A stretch of 64,000 nucleotides of DNA from assembly GCF_001548475.1 (NCBI RefSeq), contig NZ_LRUJ01000004.1:1-64000 (forward strand), in the 5' to 3' direction. A model generated the notes under the pieces. It had not been told where the DNA came from. It was given only the letters and a program-made list of their open reading frames with translations, and searched no databases. The stretch is from Bordetella hinzii LMG 13501 (GTDB lineage: Bacteria; Pseudomonadota; Gammaproteobacteria; Burkholderiales; Burkholderiaceae_B). Shown here piece after piece: positions 8,873 through 17,059 of this stretch; position 1 is the stretch's first letter; each line of letters starts with the position of its first letter. The position numbers were made by a program, and so were the translations under genes.

Positions 8873-10312
8873 TCAGTTGGGCTTGCGGCTGCCGCCCAGC
8901 AGCACGGCCAGCTGGCGCTTGCCCGCGGCCGGCGCGCGCGGCGCCTCGGCCTCGGGCGCGGCGCTCGGCGCGGCAGGCACATAGGGCTTGTAGAAAAAGT
9001 CGTCGACCGGCTGGCGCGGCGCGCGGCGGCTGCTTTCGCGCCCGCCCTCGCGGCTGTCGCGATGCCCGCCCTCGCGGCCTTCGCGGCCGCTGCCGCGTTC
9101 GCCGCCGCGGCCGTGGCTGTGCGCCAGCAATTCGGCCGGAATCTCCAGCTTGCCGCGCGGCACCTGGCGCTTGATCAGCTTCTCGATGTCCAGCAGATAG
9201 CGTTCTTCTTCGCCTGTGAACAGCGCGATGGCCTCGCCGCTGGCCCCGGCGCGGCCCGTGCGGCCGATGCGGTGCACATAGTCTTCGGCGTTGTACGGCA
9301 GGTCATAGTTGATGACACAGGGCACGCCCGCGACATCCAGGCCGCGCGCGGCCACATCGGTGGCCACCAGGACTTCGAGATCGCCGGCCTTGAAGGCTTC
9401 GAGCGCCTTCATGCGGTCGGCCTGCGACTTGTCGCCGTGGATGGACTCGGCCTTCACGCCATCGCGCTCCAGCTGGCGCGCCAGGCGGGCCGTGCCGATC
9501 TTGGTATTGGAGAACACGATGACCTGCTTCAGGCCGCGCGACTTCACCAGGTGCACGACAGCGGCGCGCTTGGCCTCGCCCGACATCTGGTAGGCGATCT
9601 GCGTGACGGTGTCGGCGGTGGCATTGCGCGCCGCCACTTCGATCTCGACCGGCTGGTTGAGATAGGAGCGGCCGAGCTTGCGGATTTCATTGCTGAAGGT
9701 GGCGGAAAACAGCAGGCCCTGGCGCTGCGGCGGCAGCAGGCGGATGATGCGTTCCAGGTCGGGCAGAAAGCCCATGTCCAGCATGCGGTCGGCCTCGTCC
9801 AGCACGAGGATGCCGACCTGGCCGAGATTGACGTTCTTCTGCTCGACGTGGTCGAGCAGCCGGCCGGGCGTGGCCACCAGCACTTCGCAGCCGCGGCGCA
9901 GGGCTTCTTTCTGCGGGCCGATATCCACGCCGCCAAAGACCACTGCCGAACGCAGCGGCGTATGCAGGCTGTAGCGCTTGACGTTCTCGTAGACCTGGTC
10001 GGCGAGTTCGCGGGTGGGCGTCAGGATCAAGGCGCGCACCGGATGACGGGCGGGCGAGGCGCTGCTGTTGGCCAGCGGCATCAGGCGGTGCAGAATGGGC
10101 AGCGTGAACGCGGCCGTCTTGCCGGTGCCGGTCTGCGCGGCTCCCATGACGTCGCGTCCTTCCGCGACGACCGGAATCGCCTGCGCCTGGATAGGCGTGG
10201 GGCTGGTGTAGCCCGTCTCGGCAATGGACTTGAGCAGTAGCGGATGAAGTCCGAATTCGGCGAAGGTGCGCACCTCTGATGAGGGCGCGGCGGAGGAGGT
10301 AGATTCAGTCAT
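8873..10312 (-). CDS. rhlE: DEAD-box ATP-dependent RNA helicase, RhlE type
   Basis: A 479-residue DEAD-box helicase with the motifs in order: Q motif (TSPTPIQAQAIPV), motif I (AQTGTGKTAAF), Ia (PTREL), motif II (LDEADRMLDMGF), motif III (SAT), motif IV (VIFSNTK), V (ATDVAARGLDV) and VI (HRIGRTGRAG). After residue 400 comes a Gly/Arg/Glu-rich disordered tail (GRGGERGSGREGREGG), as in RhlE proteins, which probably binds RNA nonspecifically. It acts in RNA remodelling, for example in ribosome assembly or mRNA decay. The short upstream gap carries a DnaA-box-like sequence. Confidence 0.95.
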   Translation of the reverse strand: MTESTSSAAPSSEVRTFAEFGLHPLLLKSIAETGYTSPTPIQAQAIPVVAEGRDVMGAAQTGTGKTAAFTLPILHRLMPLANSSASPARHPVRALILTPTRELADQVYENVKRYSLHTPLRSAVVFGGVDIGPQKEALRRGCEVLVATPGRLLDHVEQKNVNLGQVGILVLDEADRMLDMGFLPDLERIIRLLPPQRQGLLFSATFSNEIRKLGRSYLNQPVEIEVAARNATADTVTQIAYQMSGEAKRAAVVHLVKSRGLKQVIVFSNTKIGTARLARQLERDGVKAESIHGDKSQADRMKALEAFKAGDLEVLVATDVAARGLDVAGVPCVINYDLPYNAEDYVHRIGRTGRAGASGEAIALFTGEEERYLLDIEKLIKRQVPRGKLEIPAELLAHSHGRGGERGSGREGREGGHRDSREGGRESSRRAPRQPVDDFFYKPYVPAAPSAAPEAEAPRAPAAGKRQLAVLLGGSRKPN

Positions 10313-10376
10313 CGGGATGGGCAGATACCGGGGCCACGGGAAAAGAACAAAACGGATTGCGGCTAGCCCGGATTGC

Positions 10377-10385
10377 TGTGGATAA
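10377..10385 (-). promoter_or_regulatory. DnaA-box-like sequence upstream of rhlE
   Basis: TTATCCACA on the minus strand is an exact match to the DnaA box consensus TTATNCACA and lies about 65 bases upstream of the rhlE start. An AT-rich patch (TAAAATAAAG) that could be a -10 lies just upstream. A single 9-mer can occur by chance and there is no second box here, so this is not an origin. Confidence 0.3.
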
Positions 10386-10474
10386 CTTTATTTTAGCGCA
10401 GCCGCGAGACAGGCCCCCCGCCGGGGCCCCGACGGGGCCTGGACGGGCGGGGCCGGCCCCTTGGGCGCCGCGGT

Positions 10475-10804
10475 TCAGGCCGCCAGCCAACGCAGGCCCC
10501 AGAGGGCCAGCATGCCGGCCACGATGACCAGCACGGCGCTGCGGGTGCGCAGGAAAACAATGACGCCCAGCAGGCCGGCGACCAGTTTGTAATCGAAAAC
10601 CGGCCCCAACCCCGCTTTCCAGGGCAGGAAGTCCGGCACCACGATGGCCGTCAGAGCGGCCACCGGCGCATAGCGCAAGGCGCGGCGCACCGAATCCGGC
10701 AGCGGCAGGTAGTCGCCGAACAGCATGAAGCCGGCGCGCGTGATCACGCTGCACAGGGTCAGCAGCAAGATGGCGCCATAGACGTAGATTTCGTGGTCGT
10801 TCAT
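10475..10804 (-). CDS. azlD: AzlD-family branched-chain amino acid exporter subunit
   Basis: A 109-residue membrane protein with about four hydrophobic helices (YVYGAILLLTLCSVITRAGFML, ALRYAPVAALTAIVVP, LVAGLLGVIVFL, VLVIVAGMLALWGL). AzlD/YgaH is the small partner of AzlC/YgaZ, and together they export branched-chain amino acids such as valine, isoleucine and leucine. The AzlD signature is the Pro-rich P-L-P-D-S-V-R-R-A-L-RY-P segment near residue 35. Its ATG overlaps the azlC stop codon (TGATG), so the two are translationally coupled. The GC-rich downstream region holds short perfect hairpins but no U tract. Confidence 0.92.
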   Translation of the reverse strand: MNDHEIYVYGAILLLTLCSVITRAGFMLFGDYLPLPDSVRRALRYAPVAALTAIVVPDFLPWKAGLGPVFDYKLVAGLLGVIVFLRTRSAVLVIVAGMLALWGLRWLAA

Positions 10805-11556
10805 CAGCGCGCCGACCGTTTGAAATACCGCTCGGCCCAGATCCCGGCGACGATGCCGGCAATCACGGCGGCGGCCAGCCCCAGGCGCAGCGGCAGCATC
10901 TGCCCGATCCAGGCCACCAGGCCGGCGGCCAGCACCGACACCACCATGGGCCGGGAATTGACCAGCGGCACGGTAATCGCCATCAGCGCCAGCACGGCGG
11001 CGAAATCCAGCGACCAGGCCGAGGGCACCATGCTGCCCAGGAAGATGCCGACGATGGAGGACGTCTGCCAGACCACCCAGCCCGGGCTGATGGTGCCCAG
11101 GAAGTACCAGAGCTGCTCGCGCGTGCCGCGCACGCTGGCCTCGCCGAAACGCGGCATGAACAGCACGAAACCCATGTCCGTCGTGAAATACCCCAGCCCC
11201 AGCCGCTTGGGCCAGCTGAGGTGCCGGAAATACGGCTGCAAGGCCGCGCCGAAGATGATGAAGCGCAGATTGACCACGAAGCCGGCCGCGAAGATCAGCC
11301 AAAGCGGCGCCCCCGAGGCGATGAGGGGCAGCGAAGTCAGCTGGGCCGAGCCGGCGTACAGCAGCAGCGTCATGGCCAGGGCCATGGACTCGGTCAGGCC
11401 GGACTTGACCATGGCCACGCCGGTCACCAGGCCCCAGGTGCCGGTGGCGATCAGGGCCGGAACGATCGCATGCACCCCCTGGCGGAAAGCATCGACCCGC
11501 TCGCGGCGGGCCTGCTGGGCATCTTCAAGCGTACAGTCGGAAGAATCAGAAGCCAC
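10804..11556 (-). CDS. azlC: AzlC-family branched-chain amino acid exporter subunit
   Basis: The 250-residue product with multiple membrane segments matches AzlC/YgaZ: FRQGVHAIVPALIATGTWGLVTG at the start, the SLPLIASGAPLWLIFAAGFVVNLRF core and LSWPKRLGLGYFTTDMGF. It is the main membrane subunit of a branched-chain amino acid exporter with AzlD. The start is GTG at 11556; the first 25 residues are charged and cytoplasmic. No regulator (AzlB/Lrp type) lies beside it. Confidence 0.93.
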   Translation of the reverse strand: MASDSSDCTLEDAQQARRERVDAFRQGVHAIVPALIATGTWGLVTGVAMVKSGLTESMALAMTLLLYAGSAQLTSLPLIASGAPLWLIFAAGFVVNLRFIIFGAALQPYFRHLSWPKRLGLGYFTTDMGFVLFMPRFGEASVRGTREQLWYFLGTISPGWVVWQTSSIVGIFLGSMVPSAWSLDFAAVLALMAITVPLVNSRPMVVSVLAAGLVAWIGQMLPLRLGLAAAVIAGIVAGIWAERYFKRSAR

Positions 11557-11704
11557 GGCCAGGCCTCTGGGGGAACGACGACATGGGGCTCACGGGATTA
11601 GGATGAAAGCGGGGTTTGCGCCCCGGCACAGGACCAAGGCACGAATAGACCCTTATTGTAACCTTCCTGCTTGATACAATACGGCGCACTGGAAGGAGGA
11701 AGGC

Positions 11705-11878
11705 ATGCCGATGGCTCATCGCAATGGATTCGTCTGGACGGCCGATGTCGCCGGGCGGGCCGTTTTTGCCGGCCGCGCCGTTGCCGGCCGCGCTGTTGCC
11801 GGCCGCGCCCTTCCGCCCTCCCTCCGATGCCAAGCCGCCGACCACGTCCCGGCGGCGATGAACCTTTCCCACGATTGA
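11705..11878 (+). CDS. Candidate small ORF with AGRAV repeats
   Basis: A 57-codon ORF starts at an ATG preceded by a very strong Shine-Dalgarno (GGAAGGAGGAAGGC). It contains a tandem 15-base repeat (TTGCCGGCCGCGCCG-like, three copies at about 11766-11811) encoding AGRAV-AGRAV-AGRAL. A TACAAT -10-like hexamer lies at about 11676. It ends 28 bases before the zinc-ribbon gene. I recognise no family. It could be a leader or a real small protein, or a chance ORF in GC-rich DNA. Nothing else is evident in the 350-base gap between azlC and the zinc-ribbon gene. Confidence 0.3.
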   Translation: MPMAHRNGFVWTADVAGRAVFAGRAVAGRAVAGRALPPSLRCQAADHVPAAMNLSHD

Positions 11879-11906
11879 TCGTCTTACGTTTTTTTAGGAA
11901 CGTCCC

Positions 11907-12110
11907 ATGACCGCAGCTGCCCAAGCCGCGCAAAATGCCATCGAAGTCGGCGCCGAAGATCTCCCGGTGTATTGCCCTGGCCCCAAGGCCCCCCTGTGGA
12001 GCATGCATCCGCGCGTCTTCCTCGACGTCGCCCACACCGGCAGCGCCCGCTGCCCCTACTGTGGCACCGAGTACCGGCTCAAGCCCGGCACGGTCGTCCA
12101 CGGCCACTAA
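11907..12110 (+). CDS. CHCC-type zinc-finger domain protein
   Basis: A 67-residue protein with the zf-CHCC pattern: a cysteine in VYCPGP (C23), a histidine in MHPRVFLD (H34), and the paired cysteines of ARCPYCGTEY (C49 and C52). The same small domain is the bacterial relative of complex I subunit NDUFS6. In betaproteobacteria such genes are small conserved hypotheticals. AGGA precedes the ATG. It is followed 31 bases later by an NTF2-like gene on the same strand. The likely role is zinc binding in a protein complex; no specific function is known. Confidence 0.88.
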   Translation: MTAAAQAAQNAIEVGAEDLPVYCPGPKAPLWSMHPRVFLDVAHTGSARCPYCGTEYRLKPGTVVHGH

Positions 12111-12141
12111 CCGCCGCGCCACGCGCGCTTGCCCCGCAGCC

Positions 12142-12564
12142 ATGTTCGCCACTCCCGACGAAGCCGAGCACGCTTTCTACGAAGCCCTTGAGCAGGCCGA
12201 CGCCGACCGGCTCATGCAGATCTGGGCCGACGACGAAGAAGTCGTCTGCATCCATCCGGGCGGCCTGCGCATCGTGGGGCATACCGCCGTGCACGAATCC
12301 TGGCAGCAGGTGCTGGCCAATGGCCCGCTGCACATCCGCCCCCTGCGCCCGGTCGTGGTGCAGAGCATGATGTGCGCGGTCCACGTCCTGGTCGAACAGA
12401 TCACCGTCCTCACGCGGGAAGGCACCCAGTTCGCCAACTGTTACGCCACCAACATCTATCACAAAGGGCCGACGGGCTGGCGCATGGTCATGCACCATGC
12501 TTCCCAGGCGCCGGCCGAAGCGGGCGTGCTGGATCTGCACGACGTCCCGGACCGGTTGCACTAG
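12142..12564 (+). CDS. NTF2-like (SnoaL/nuclear transport factor 2 fold) protein
   Basis: About 140 residues with the NTF2-like cone fold: an N-terminal helix pattern FATPDEAEHAFYEALEQADADRLMQIW, ADDEEVVCIHPGG, then antiparallel strands ending in GWRMVMHHASQAP. This bacterial subgroup (YybH/SgcJ-like with the ADDE-VVCIHPGG motif) is common in proteobacteria and has no assigned activity. The conserved acid and histidine residues in the pocket could bind a small ligand. I chose the ATG at 12142 because it begins the conserved MFATPDEAE helix. Confidence 0.85.
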   Translation: MFATPDEAEHAFYEALEQADADRLMQIWADDEEVVCIHPGGLRIVGHTAVHESWQQVLANGPLHIRPLRPVVVQSMMCAVHVLVEQITVLTREGTQFANCYATNIYHKGPTGWRMVMHHASQAPAEAGVLDLHDVPDRLH

Positions 12565-12573
12565 GTACGCTCC

Positions 12574-13671
12574 TTGGCCGCAACTCGGATAGACCTCACC
12601 GCCTGCCCCGTCCCGTCCTGGCTGCCCGACGGCCATAGCCAGACGCTGTACGCGGCCTCGCTGGCCCAATATCACCGCATTGCCTTCGTGCGCGAGCGGG
12701 TGGATACGCCGGACACCGATTTCGTCGATTTCGACTGGACCGGGCCGGGCCTGTTTCCGCACAAGGCGGCCGACGGCCGCGCCGTCACGGGGGATGCGCC
12801 GGTCAACGGCAAGACCGCCGCGGCGCGCTGGATGACGCCCGAAGACTGGAGCTCCCTGCCCCGCAGCGCCGACACCCCGGCGCTGGTGCTGTTCCACGGC
12901 CTGGAAGGCGGCAGCGACAGCCGCTATGCCCAGTCCATCGCGCATCATTTCCGCGCACGCGGCTGGATCGTGGCGATCGCCCATTTCCGCGGCTGCTCGG
13001 GGGTGCCCAACCGCCTGGCGCGCGCCTATTACTCCGGAGACTCCGACGAAGTCGGCTTCATGCTGGAGACGGTGCGCGCGCGCATTCCGCAGGCGCGCTG
13101 GCACGCCGTGGGCGTTTCATTGGGCGGCAATGCCCTGCTCAAGTACCTGGGCGAACACGCCGACCGCACGCAATGGCTGGCGGGCGCGGCTGGCGTGTCC
13201 GTGCCGCTGGACCTGGTGGCCGGCGGCAAGGCGCTATGCCAGGGCTTTTTCGGCCGGCGCGTTTATACGCCCTATTTCCTGCGCACCATGAAGCACAAGG
13301 TGCTCGAGAAGGCCAAGCGCTTTCCGGGCGCCATCGATGTCATGCGCATCGCGCACGCGCGCGACCTGCGCGACTTCGACGACGCCTATACCGCGCCCAT
13401 GCACGGCTTTCGCAATGCGCTCGATTACTGGACACGGGCCTCGAGCAAGCCGTGGCTGGCCAAGATCGCCGTGCCCACGCTGGTGCTCAATGCGCGCAAC
13501 GATCCTTTCTTGCCGGAAAGCGCGCTGCCAGTGCCCGCCGAGTGCGCTGACGCCGTGCTGCTGCACCAGCCCGCCGCGGGCGGCCACGCGGGTTTCCCGA
13601 CCGGCCCCTTCCCGGCCCACCTGAACTGGCTGCCGCAGCGGCTGGGCCGCTTTTTCGAGACCGGCAAATAA
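12574..13671 (+). CDS. Alpha/beta hydrolase, YheT family
   Basis: The 365 residues match the YheT/UPF0017 alpha/beta hydrolase group: the N-terminal WLPDGHSQTLYA motif, LVLFHGLEGGSDSRYAQSIAHHF (oxyanion region), HFRGCSGVPNRL, a nucleophile elbow GVSLGGNALLKYLGE with a serine nucleophile, LVLNARNDPF carrying the acid, and GGHAGFPTG with the histidine. The full catalytic triad is present. Substrates of this family are poorly known; esterase or lipase-like activity is expected. It starts at a TTG ten bases after the NTF2-like gene, so the two probably share a transcript. Confidence 0.92.
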   Translation: MAATRIDLTACPVPSWLPDGHSQTLYAASLAQYHRIAFVRERVDTPDTDFVDFDWTGPGLFPHKAADGRAVTGDAPVNGKTAAARWMTPEDWSSLPRSADTPALVLFHGLEGGSDSRYAQSIAHHFRARGWIVAIAHFRGCSGVPNRLARAYYSGDSDEVGFMLETVRARIPQARWHAVGVSLGGNALLKYLGEHADRTQWLAGAAGVSVPLDLVAGGKALCQGFFGRRVYTPYFLRTMKHKVLEKAKRFPGAIDVMRIAHARDLRDFDDAYTAPMHGFRNALDYWTRASSKPWLAKIAVPTLVLNARNDPFLPESALPVPAECADAVLLHQPAAGGHAGFPTGPFPAHLNWLPQRLGRFFETGK

Positions 13672-13681
13672 GCCGGCGCCC

Positions 13682-15199
13682 CTAGCCGGAACGGAAACGC
13701 TCCAGCAGCGCGCGCTCGTCGGCCAGTTTCTGCTTGACCTCCCGGATCTGCACGTCGATCTGGGACTGCTCATAAAAATCCGTGGACATATTGCGCGCCT
13801 GCTGCAGCTGCGACTCGGCAGCGGCATAAGCGCCCGTGGCCACATAGAAGCGGGCCATGTCGCGGCGCGCCTGGACCGGCCGGCCGGTGCGCTCCTGGCT
13901 CTGCGCCAGCAATTGATAAAGCTCGGGTTCGTCGCTGCCCCATTGCTGGATGCGCTGGCGCAGATAGGCCTGGGCCTCGGGATTGCGGCCGTTGTCCTGC
14001 AAGGCCTGGGCATAGGCCATGCCCAGGGCGCGGCGGTCGGGCCACTGCTTGATGGCGGCCTGCGCCAGCGCCAGCTGGCGCGCACCGTCCTTGCGCGCGG
14101 CGGCGATATCGATGGCGAGCTTGGCCATCTGCGGCGAGGTCCGCCCGTCGGCCGAGGCCTGGTCGAGGAAATTCTGCGCCTGGGCCGGATCATTGCGCTG
14201 GAAGTGGTAATAGGCCAGGCCATATTGCGCGGCGGCGCGGCGCACGCCCGACAAGGCCCGGCTTTCGTCCTGCAGCTGCTGCTGCGCCGTGCGCAGGCCG
14301 GTGGTGTCGCGTCCCTGGACCACGCGCATCTTGGCGCGTATGAACCAGAAATCATCGCTGTCGATATAGCGCGAGGCAGGCTGCTCGCGGATACGGTTCT
14401 GCACATCCGACATCCGCTCGATGGACAAGGGGTGGGTGCTGGCCCAGGCGCCGCCGCCCATGCCCTCGTTCAGGCGCGAGGCGTTCATGAGGCGCTCGAA
14501 CATGCGGGCCATGCCGGAAGGGTCATAGCCGGCGCGGGTGAGCATTTGCAGCCCGGTGCGGTCGGCTTCTCGCTCGGCGTCGCGCGAAAAACCCAGTTGC
14601 CGGTTGATGGCGGCCGCCTGTCCGAAGGCAGCCACGCCCATGGCCAAATTGCCGCCGCCGCCGGCCAGCGCGGCCAGCAAGGCGGCCGCGAGACTGGCCA
14701 TCATGACCACGCTGTTCTGGTTCTGCTGCGTCATGCCACGCGCGATGTGGCGCTGCACGACGTGGCCGATTTCGTGGGCCAGCACCGCGGCAAGCTCGGA
14801 CTCGCTGGCCGACGAGACGATCAGCCCGGTATTGACGCCGATGAAGCCGCCCGGCATGGCGAAGGCGTTGATTTCGGGATCGCGCACTCCGAACATCTCG
14901 ACATCGGGCACGCCCCCGGGCGAGAACGATGCCAGCTTGCGCCCCATGGTGGTGAGATACTGCGCCAGTTCGGGGTCATTGACATAGGTGGGATCGCGCC
15001 GCCCCTGCGCCATGATGGCTTCGCCCAGCTGCCTTTCCAGGGCGGGAGACAGGTCGGCCGACGAGGCCGCGCCCATGGAGGGCAGCCCCATGGGCTGGGC
15101 CATGGCCGGCGCCACCGGCAAGCCCAGCGCCAGGCAAAGCAGCGCGGCCAATGAACGATTTCCAGCCTTGAGCGAAAATAAGCGGGTATGGCGGTTCAT
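13682..15199 (-). CDS. bepA: M48 family zinc metalloprotease with TPR domain, BepA (YfgC) type
   Basis: About 505 residues: a signal peptide ending near AMAQP, an M48 peptidase domain with HEIGH (H142 to H146) and the downstream E-x-x-A-D ligand segment (E207), and a C-terminal helical repeat region consistent with TPRs (repeated A-x-x-A-L/Q spacing). BepA is a periplasmic chaperone and protease that assists LptD assembly and degrades stalled outer-membrane proteins with the BAM complex. I take the ATG at 15199 as the start because it begins the signal peptide; two earlier in-frame methionines lie upstream. It is convergent with the YheT gene. Confidence 0.92.
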   Translation of the reverse strand: MNRHTRLFSLKAGNRSLAALLCLALGLPVAPAMAQPMGLPSMGAASSADLSPALERQLGEAIMAQGRRDPTYVNDPELAQYLTTMGRKLASFSPGGVPDVEMFGVRDPEINAFAMPGGFIGVNTGLIVSSASESELAAVLAHEIGHVVQRHIARGMTQQNQNSVVMMASLAAALLAALAGGGGNLAMGVAAFGQAAAINRQLGFSRDAEREADRTGLQMLTRAGYDPSGMARMFERLMNASRLNEGMGGGAWASTHPLSIERMSDVQNRIREQPASRYIDSDDFWFIRAKMRVVQGRDTTGLRTAQQQLQDESRALSGVRRAAAQYGLAYYHFQRNDPAQAQNFLDQASADGRTSPQMAKLAIDIAAARKDGARQLALAQAAIKQWPDRRALGMAYAQALQDNGRNPEAQAYLRQRIQQWGSDEPELYQLLAQSQERTGRPVQARRDMARFYVATGAYAAAESQLQQARNMSTDFYEQSQIDVQIREVKQKLADERALLERFRSG

Positions 15200-15273
15200 G
15201 GCACTATGATAGCCAGAGCCGGAAAAAGTTTTTGCCATCAACCTACCTATCGATCAATTTTGTTGGAGTCTCG

Positions 15274-16113
15274 ATGAAAACCGTGCGAAAGGCCGTCTTT
15301 CCCGTTGCTGGCATGGGGACGAGGTTTTTGCCCGCCACCAAGGCCATGCCCAAGGAAATGCTGCCGGTGGTCGACAAGCCCTTGATCCAGTACGCCGTGG
15401 AAGAAGCCGTGGCCGCGGGCATCACCGACCTGATCTTCGTCACCGGCCGCAACAAGCGCGCCATCGAGGATCATTTCGACACGGCGCCCGAACTTGAAAC
15501 CGATCTCGAGAAAAAAGGCAAAAACGAGCTGCTCGCCCTGGTGCGCGATATTCTGCCTCCCCAGGTGAACTGTATCTATATCCGCCAGTCCGCCCCGCTG
15601 GGCCTGGGCCACGCCGTGCTTACCGCCGCGCCGGCGGTGGGCGATGAGCCTTTTGCCGTGTTGCTGGCAGACGACCTCATCGACGCTGACACGCCGGTGT
15701 TGTCGCAGCTGATCGCCTGCGCCACGGAACACAACGGCAGCGTGCTGGGCGTGCAGGAAGTCCCGCGCGAGGACACCCGCAAGTACGGCATCGTGGCCGC
15801 CACCGAAGTCGCGCCGCGCACCGAGCGCGTCTCGCACATGGTGGAAAAACCCGCCCCCGAGCAGGCGCCGTCCACGCTGGCCGTGGTGGGACGCTATGTG
15901 CTGGAGCCTCAGATCTTCGATCATCTGCGTTCCACGCAGATGGACAAGAGCAACGAAATCCAGCTCACCGATGGTATCGCGGCGATGATGCGCGAACGCG
16001 CGGTGTTCGCCTATCGCTACGAGGGGCGCCGCTTCGATTGCGGCAGCAAGGCCGGGATGTTCCAGGCCACGGTGGCCTTCGGCCGCAAGTACCACGGCCT
16101 GATCCCCGACTGA
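15274..16113 (+). CDS. galU: UTP--glucose-1-phosphate uridylyltransferase
   Basis: The 279-residue enzyme makes UDP-glucose from UTP and glucose 1-phosphate, the donor for lipopolysaccharide, capsule and other glycans. Family signatures are [21 protein letters not shown] (nucleotide loop), [14 protein letters not shown], the GLGHAVL loop, [11 protein letters not shown] (metal site) and the C-terminal [15 protein letters not shown]. The start ATG at 15274 follows TTGGAG. It is divergent from the BepA-type gene with a 74-base gap and convergent with the CtaG-family gene. Confidence 0.97.
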   Translation: MKTVRKAVFPVAGMGTRFLPATKAMPKEMLPVVDKPLIQYAVEEAVAAGITDLIFVTGRNKRAIEDHFDTAPELETDLEKKGKNELLALVRDILPPQVNCIYIRQSAPLGLGHAVLTAAPAVGDEPFAVLLADDLIDADTPVLSQLIACATEHNGSVLGVQEVPREDTRKYGIVAATEVAPRTERVSHMVEKPAPEQAPSTLAVVGRYVLEPQIFDHLRSTQMDKSNEIQLTDGIAAMMRERAVFAYRYEGRRFDCGSKAGMFQATVAFGRKYHGLIPD

Positions 16114-16126
16114 ACGGGGGCGGGCC

Positions 16127-16987
16127 TCACACCCCGCCCTGGGCCGGGCCCGGCGACTGCCGGGCCAAGCGATCGACGCGCCGCAGGCGCCCCTTGGCGG
16201 ACAGGCGCATCAGCGTGCCCAGGGCCACCAGCAAGCCCACCACCTCGACCAGCGCCGCCGGGATCCACATCGTGAGCCCGCCTATGGTCTGGTCGGTCTG
16301 GGCCGACATGGCGATCGCGCGCCCGCACAATTCGAACAACGGATAGATATCGCTCTCGGTGAAGGCGATGACCGCGCCCGCCACCATCTGCGGCGCCATG
16401 GTCAGGATGGGGGACAGCACCCGCCCGCCCGGCGACATGGCCGCCGGCGGACTGGGACGGCGGTCCAGGATGAGGTTCCAGTACATGAAGCCGCTGATGA
16501 CCACGGACCAGTTCATCAGCCGGTACAGCCGCCAGTCCAGCATCGAGTAGAACTGGACAGTGGGCAGCAGCCAGACCAGCACCAGGAAGACGAAGAGCGC
16601 GGGCACGAAGATGCGGTGCGTGAGCAGGCCCACGAGCGCCCGGCCCCAGGCGGTGGCCAGGGCGTCGCGCAGGCGCCGGCGCCAGGCCAGGGGCAGACCC
16701 GCGCGCATCACCGAGCCCGGAAAGGCCGCCATGACCAGCAAGGGCCCCAGATGATGCAGAACCAGGTGTTGCGCGCGATGGATGAAGAACATGCGCTCGG
16801 CGTAATAGTCCAGCCGGGTATGCAGGGACAGATAGAGCAGCACCATGCCGCTCCAGAAGAATAATTGGCGCGCCAGCGTGACGCGATGCACGCGCTGGCC
16901 GCGCACAAAGAGCACGATGGCCACGGCAAAGGCCAGCACCAGCGTAGGAGAAAACTCCCAGGGAATGAGCCAAGCGAGAACATCCAT
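16127..16987 (-). CDS. Cytochrome c oxidase assembly protein, caa3_CtaG family
   Basis: The 286-residue polytopic membrane protein has seven or so hydrophobic segments and the histidine-rich HRAQHLVLHHLGPLLVM motif that defines the caa3_CtaG (YppC-type) family. This family is linked to copper delivery to haem-copper oxidases and is not the Cox11-type CtaG. No oxidase structural genes are in the window. It lies downstream of the porin gene on the same strand, with a short gap. Assignment to a specific oxidase would be a guess. Confidence 0.88.
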   Translation of the reverse strand: MDVLAWLIPWEFSPTLVLAFAVAIVLFVRGQRVHRVTLARQLFFWSGMVLLYLSLHTRLDYYAERMFFIHRAQHLVLHHLGPLLVMAAFPGSVMRAGLPLAWRRRLRDALATAWGRALVGLLTHRIFVPALFVFLVLVWLLPTVQFYSMLDWRLYRLMNWSVVISGFMYWNLILDRRPSPPAAMSPGGRVLSPILTMAPQMVAGAVIAFTESDIYPLFELCGRAIAMSAQTDQTIGGLTMWIPAALVEVVGLLVALGTLMRLSAKGRLRRVDRLARQSPGPAQGGV

Positions 16988-17059
16988 GCCGCGACCGGAC
17001 CTCCAGGAAACCTGAACGCTGCGCCAGGCCGCAGGGCGGCCGCCTGGATCTGATTGTAG

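Noticed and set aside
10400-10470. GC-rich hairpins between rhlE and azlD as a terminator
   Set aside because: Stems are perfect but short and lack any U tract; not separable from GC-rich background.
13913-15154. Plus-strand frame of 413 codons opposite the BepA-type gene
   Set aside because: Antisense shadow of a protease with clear signatures.
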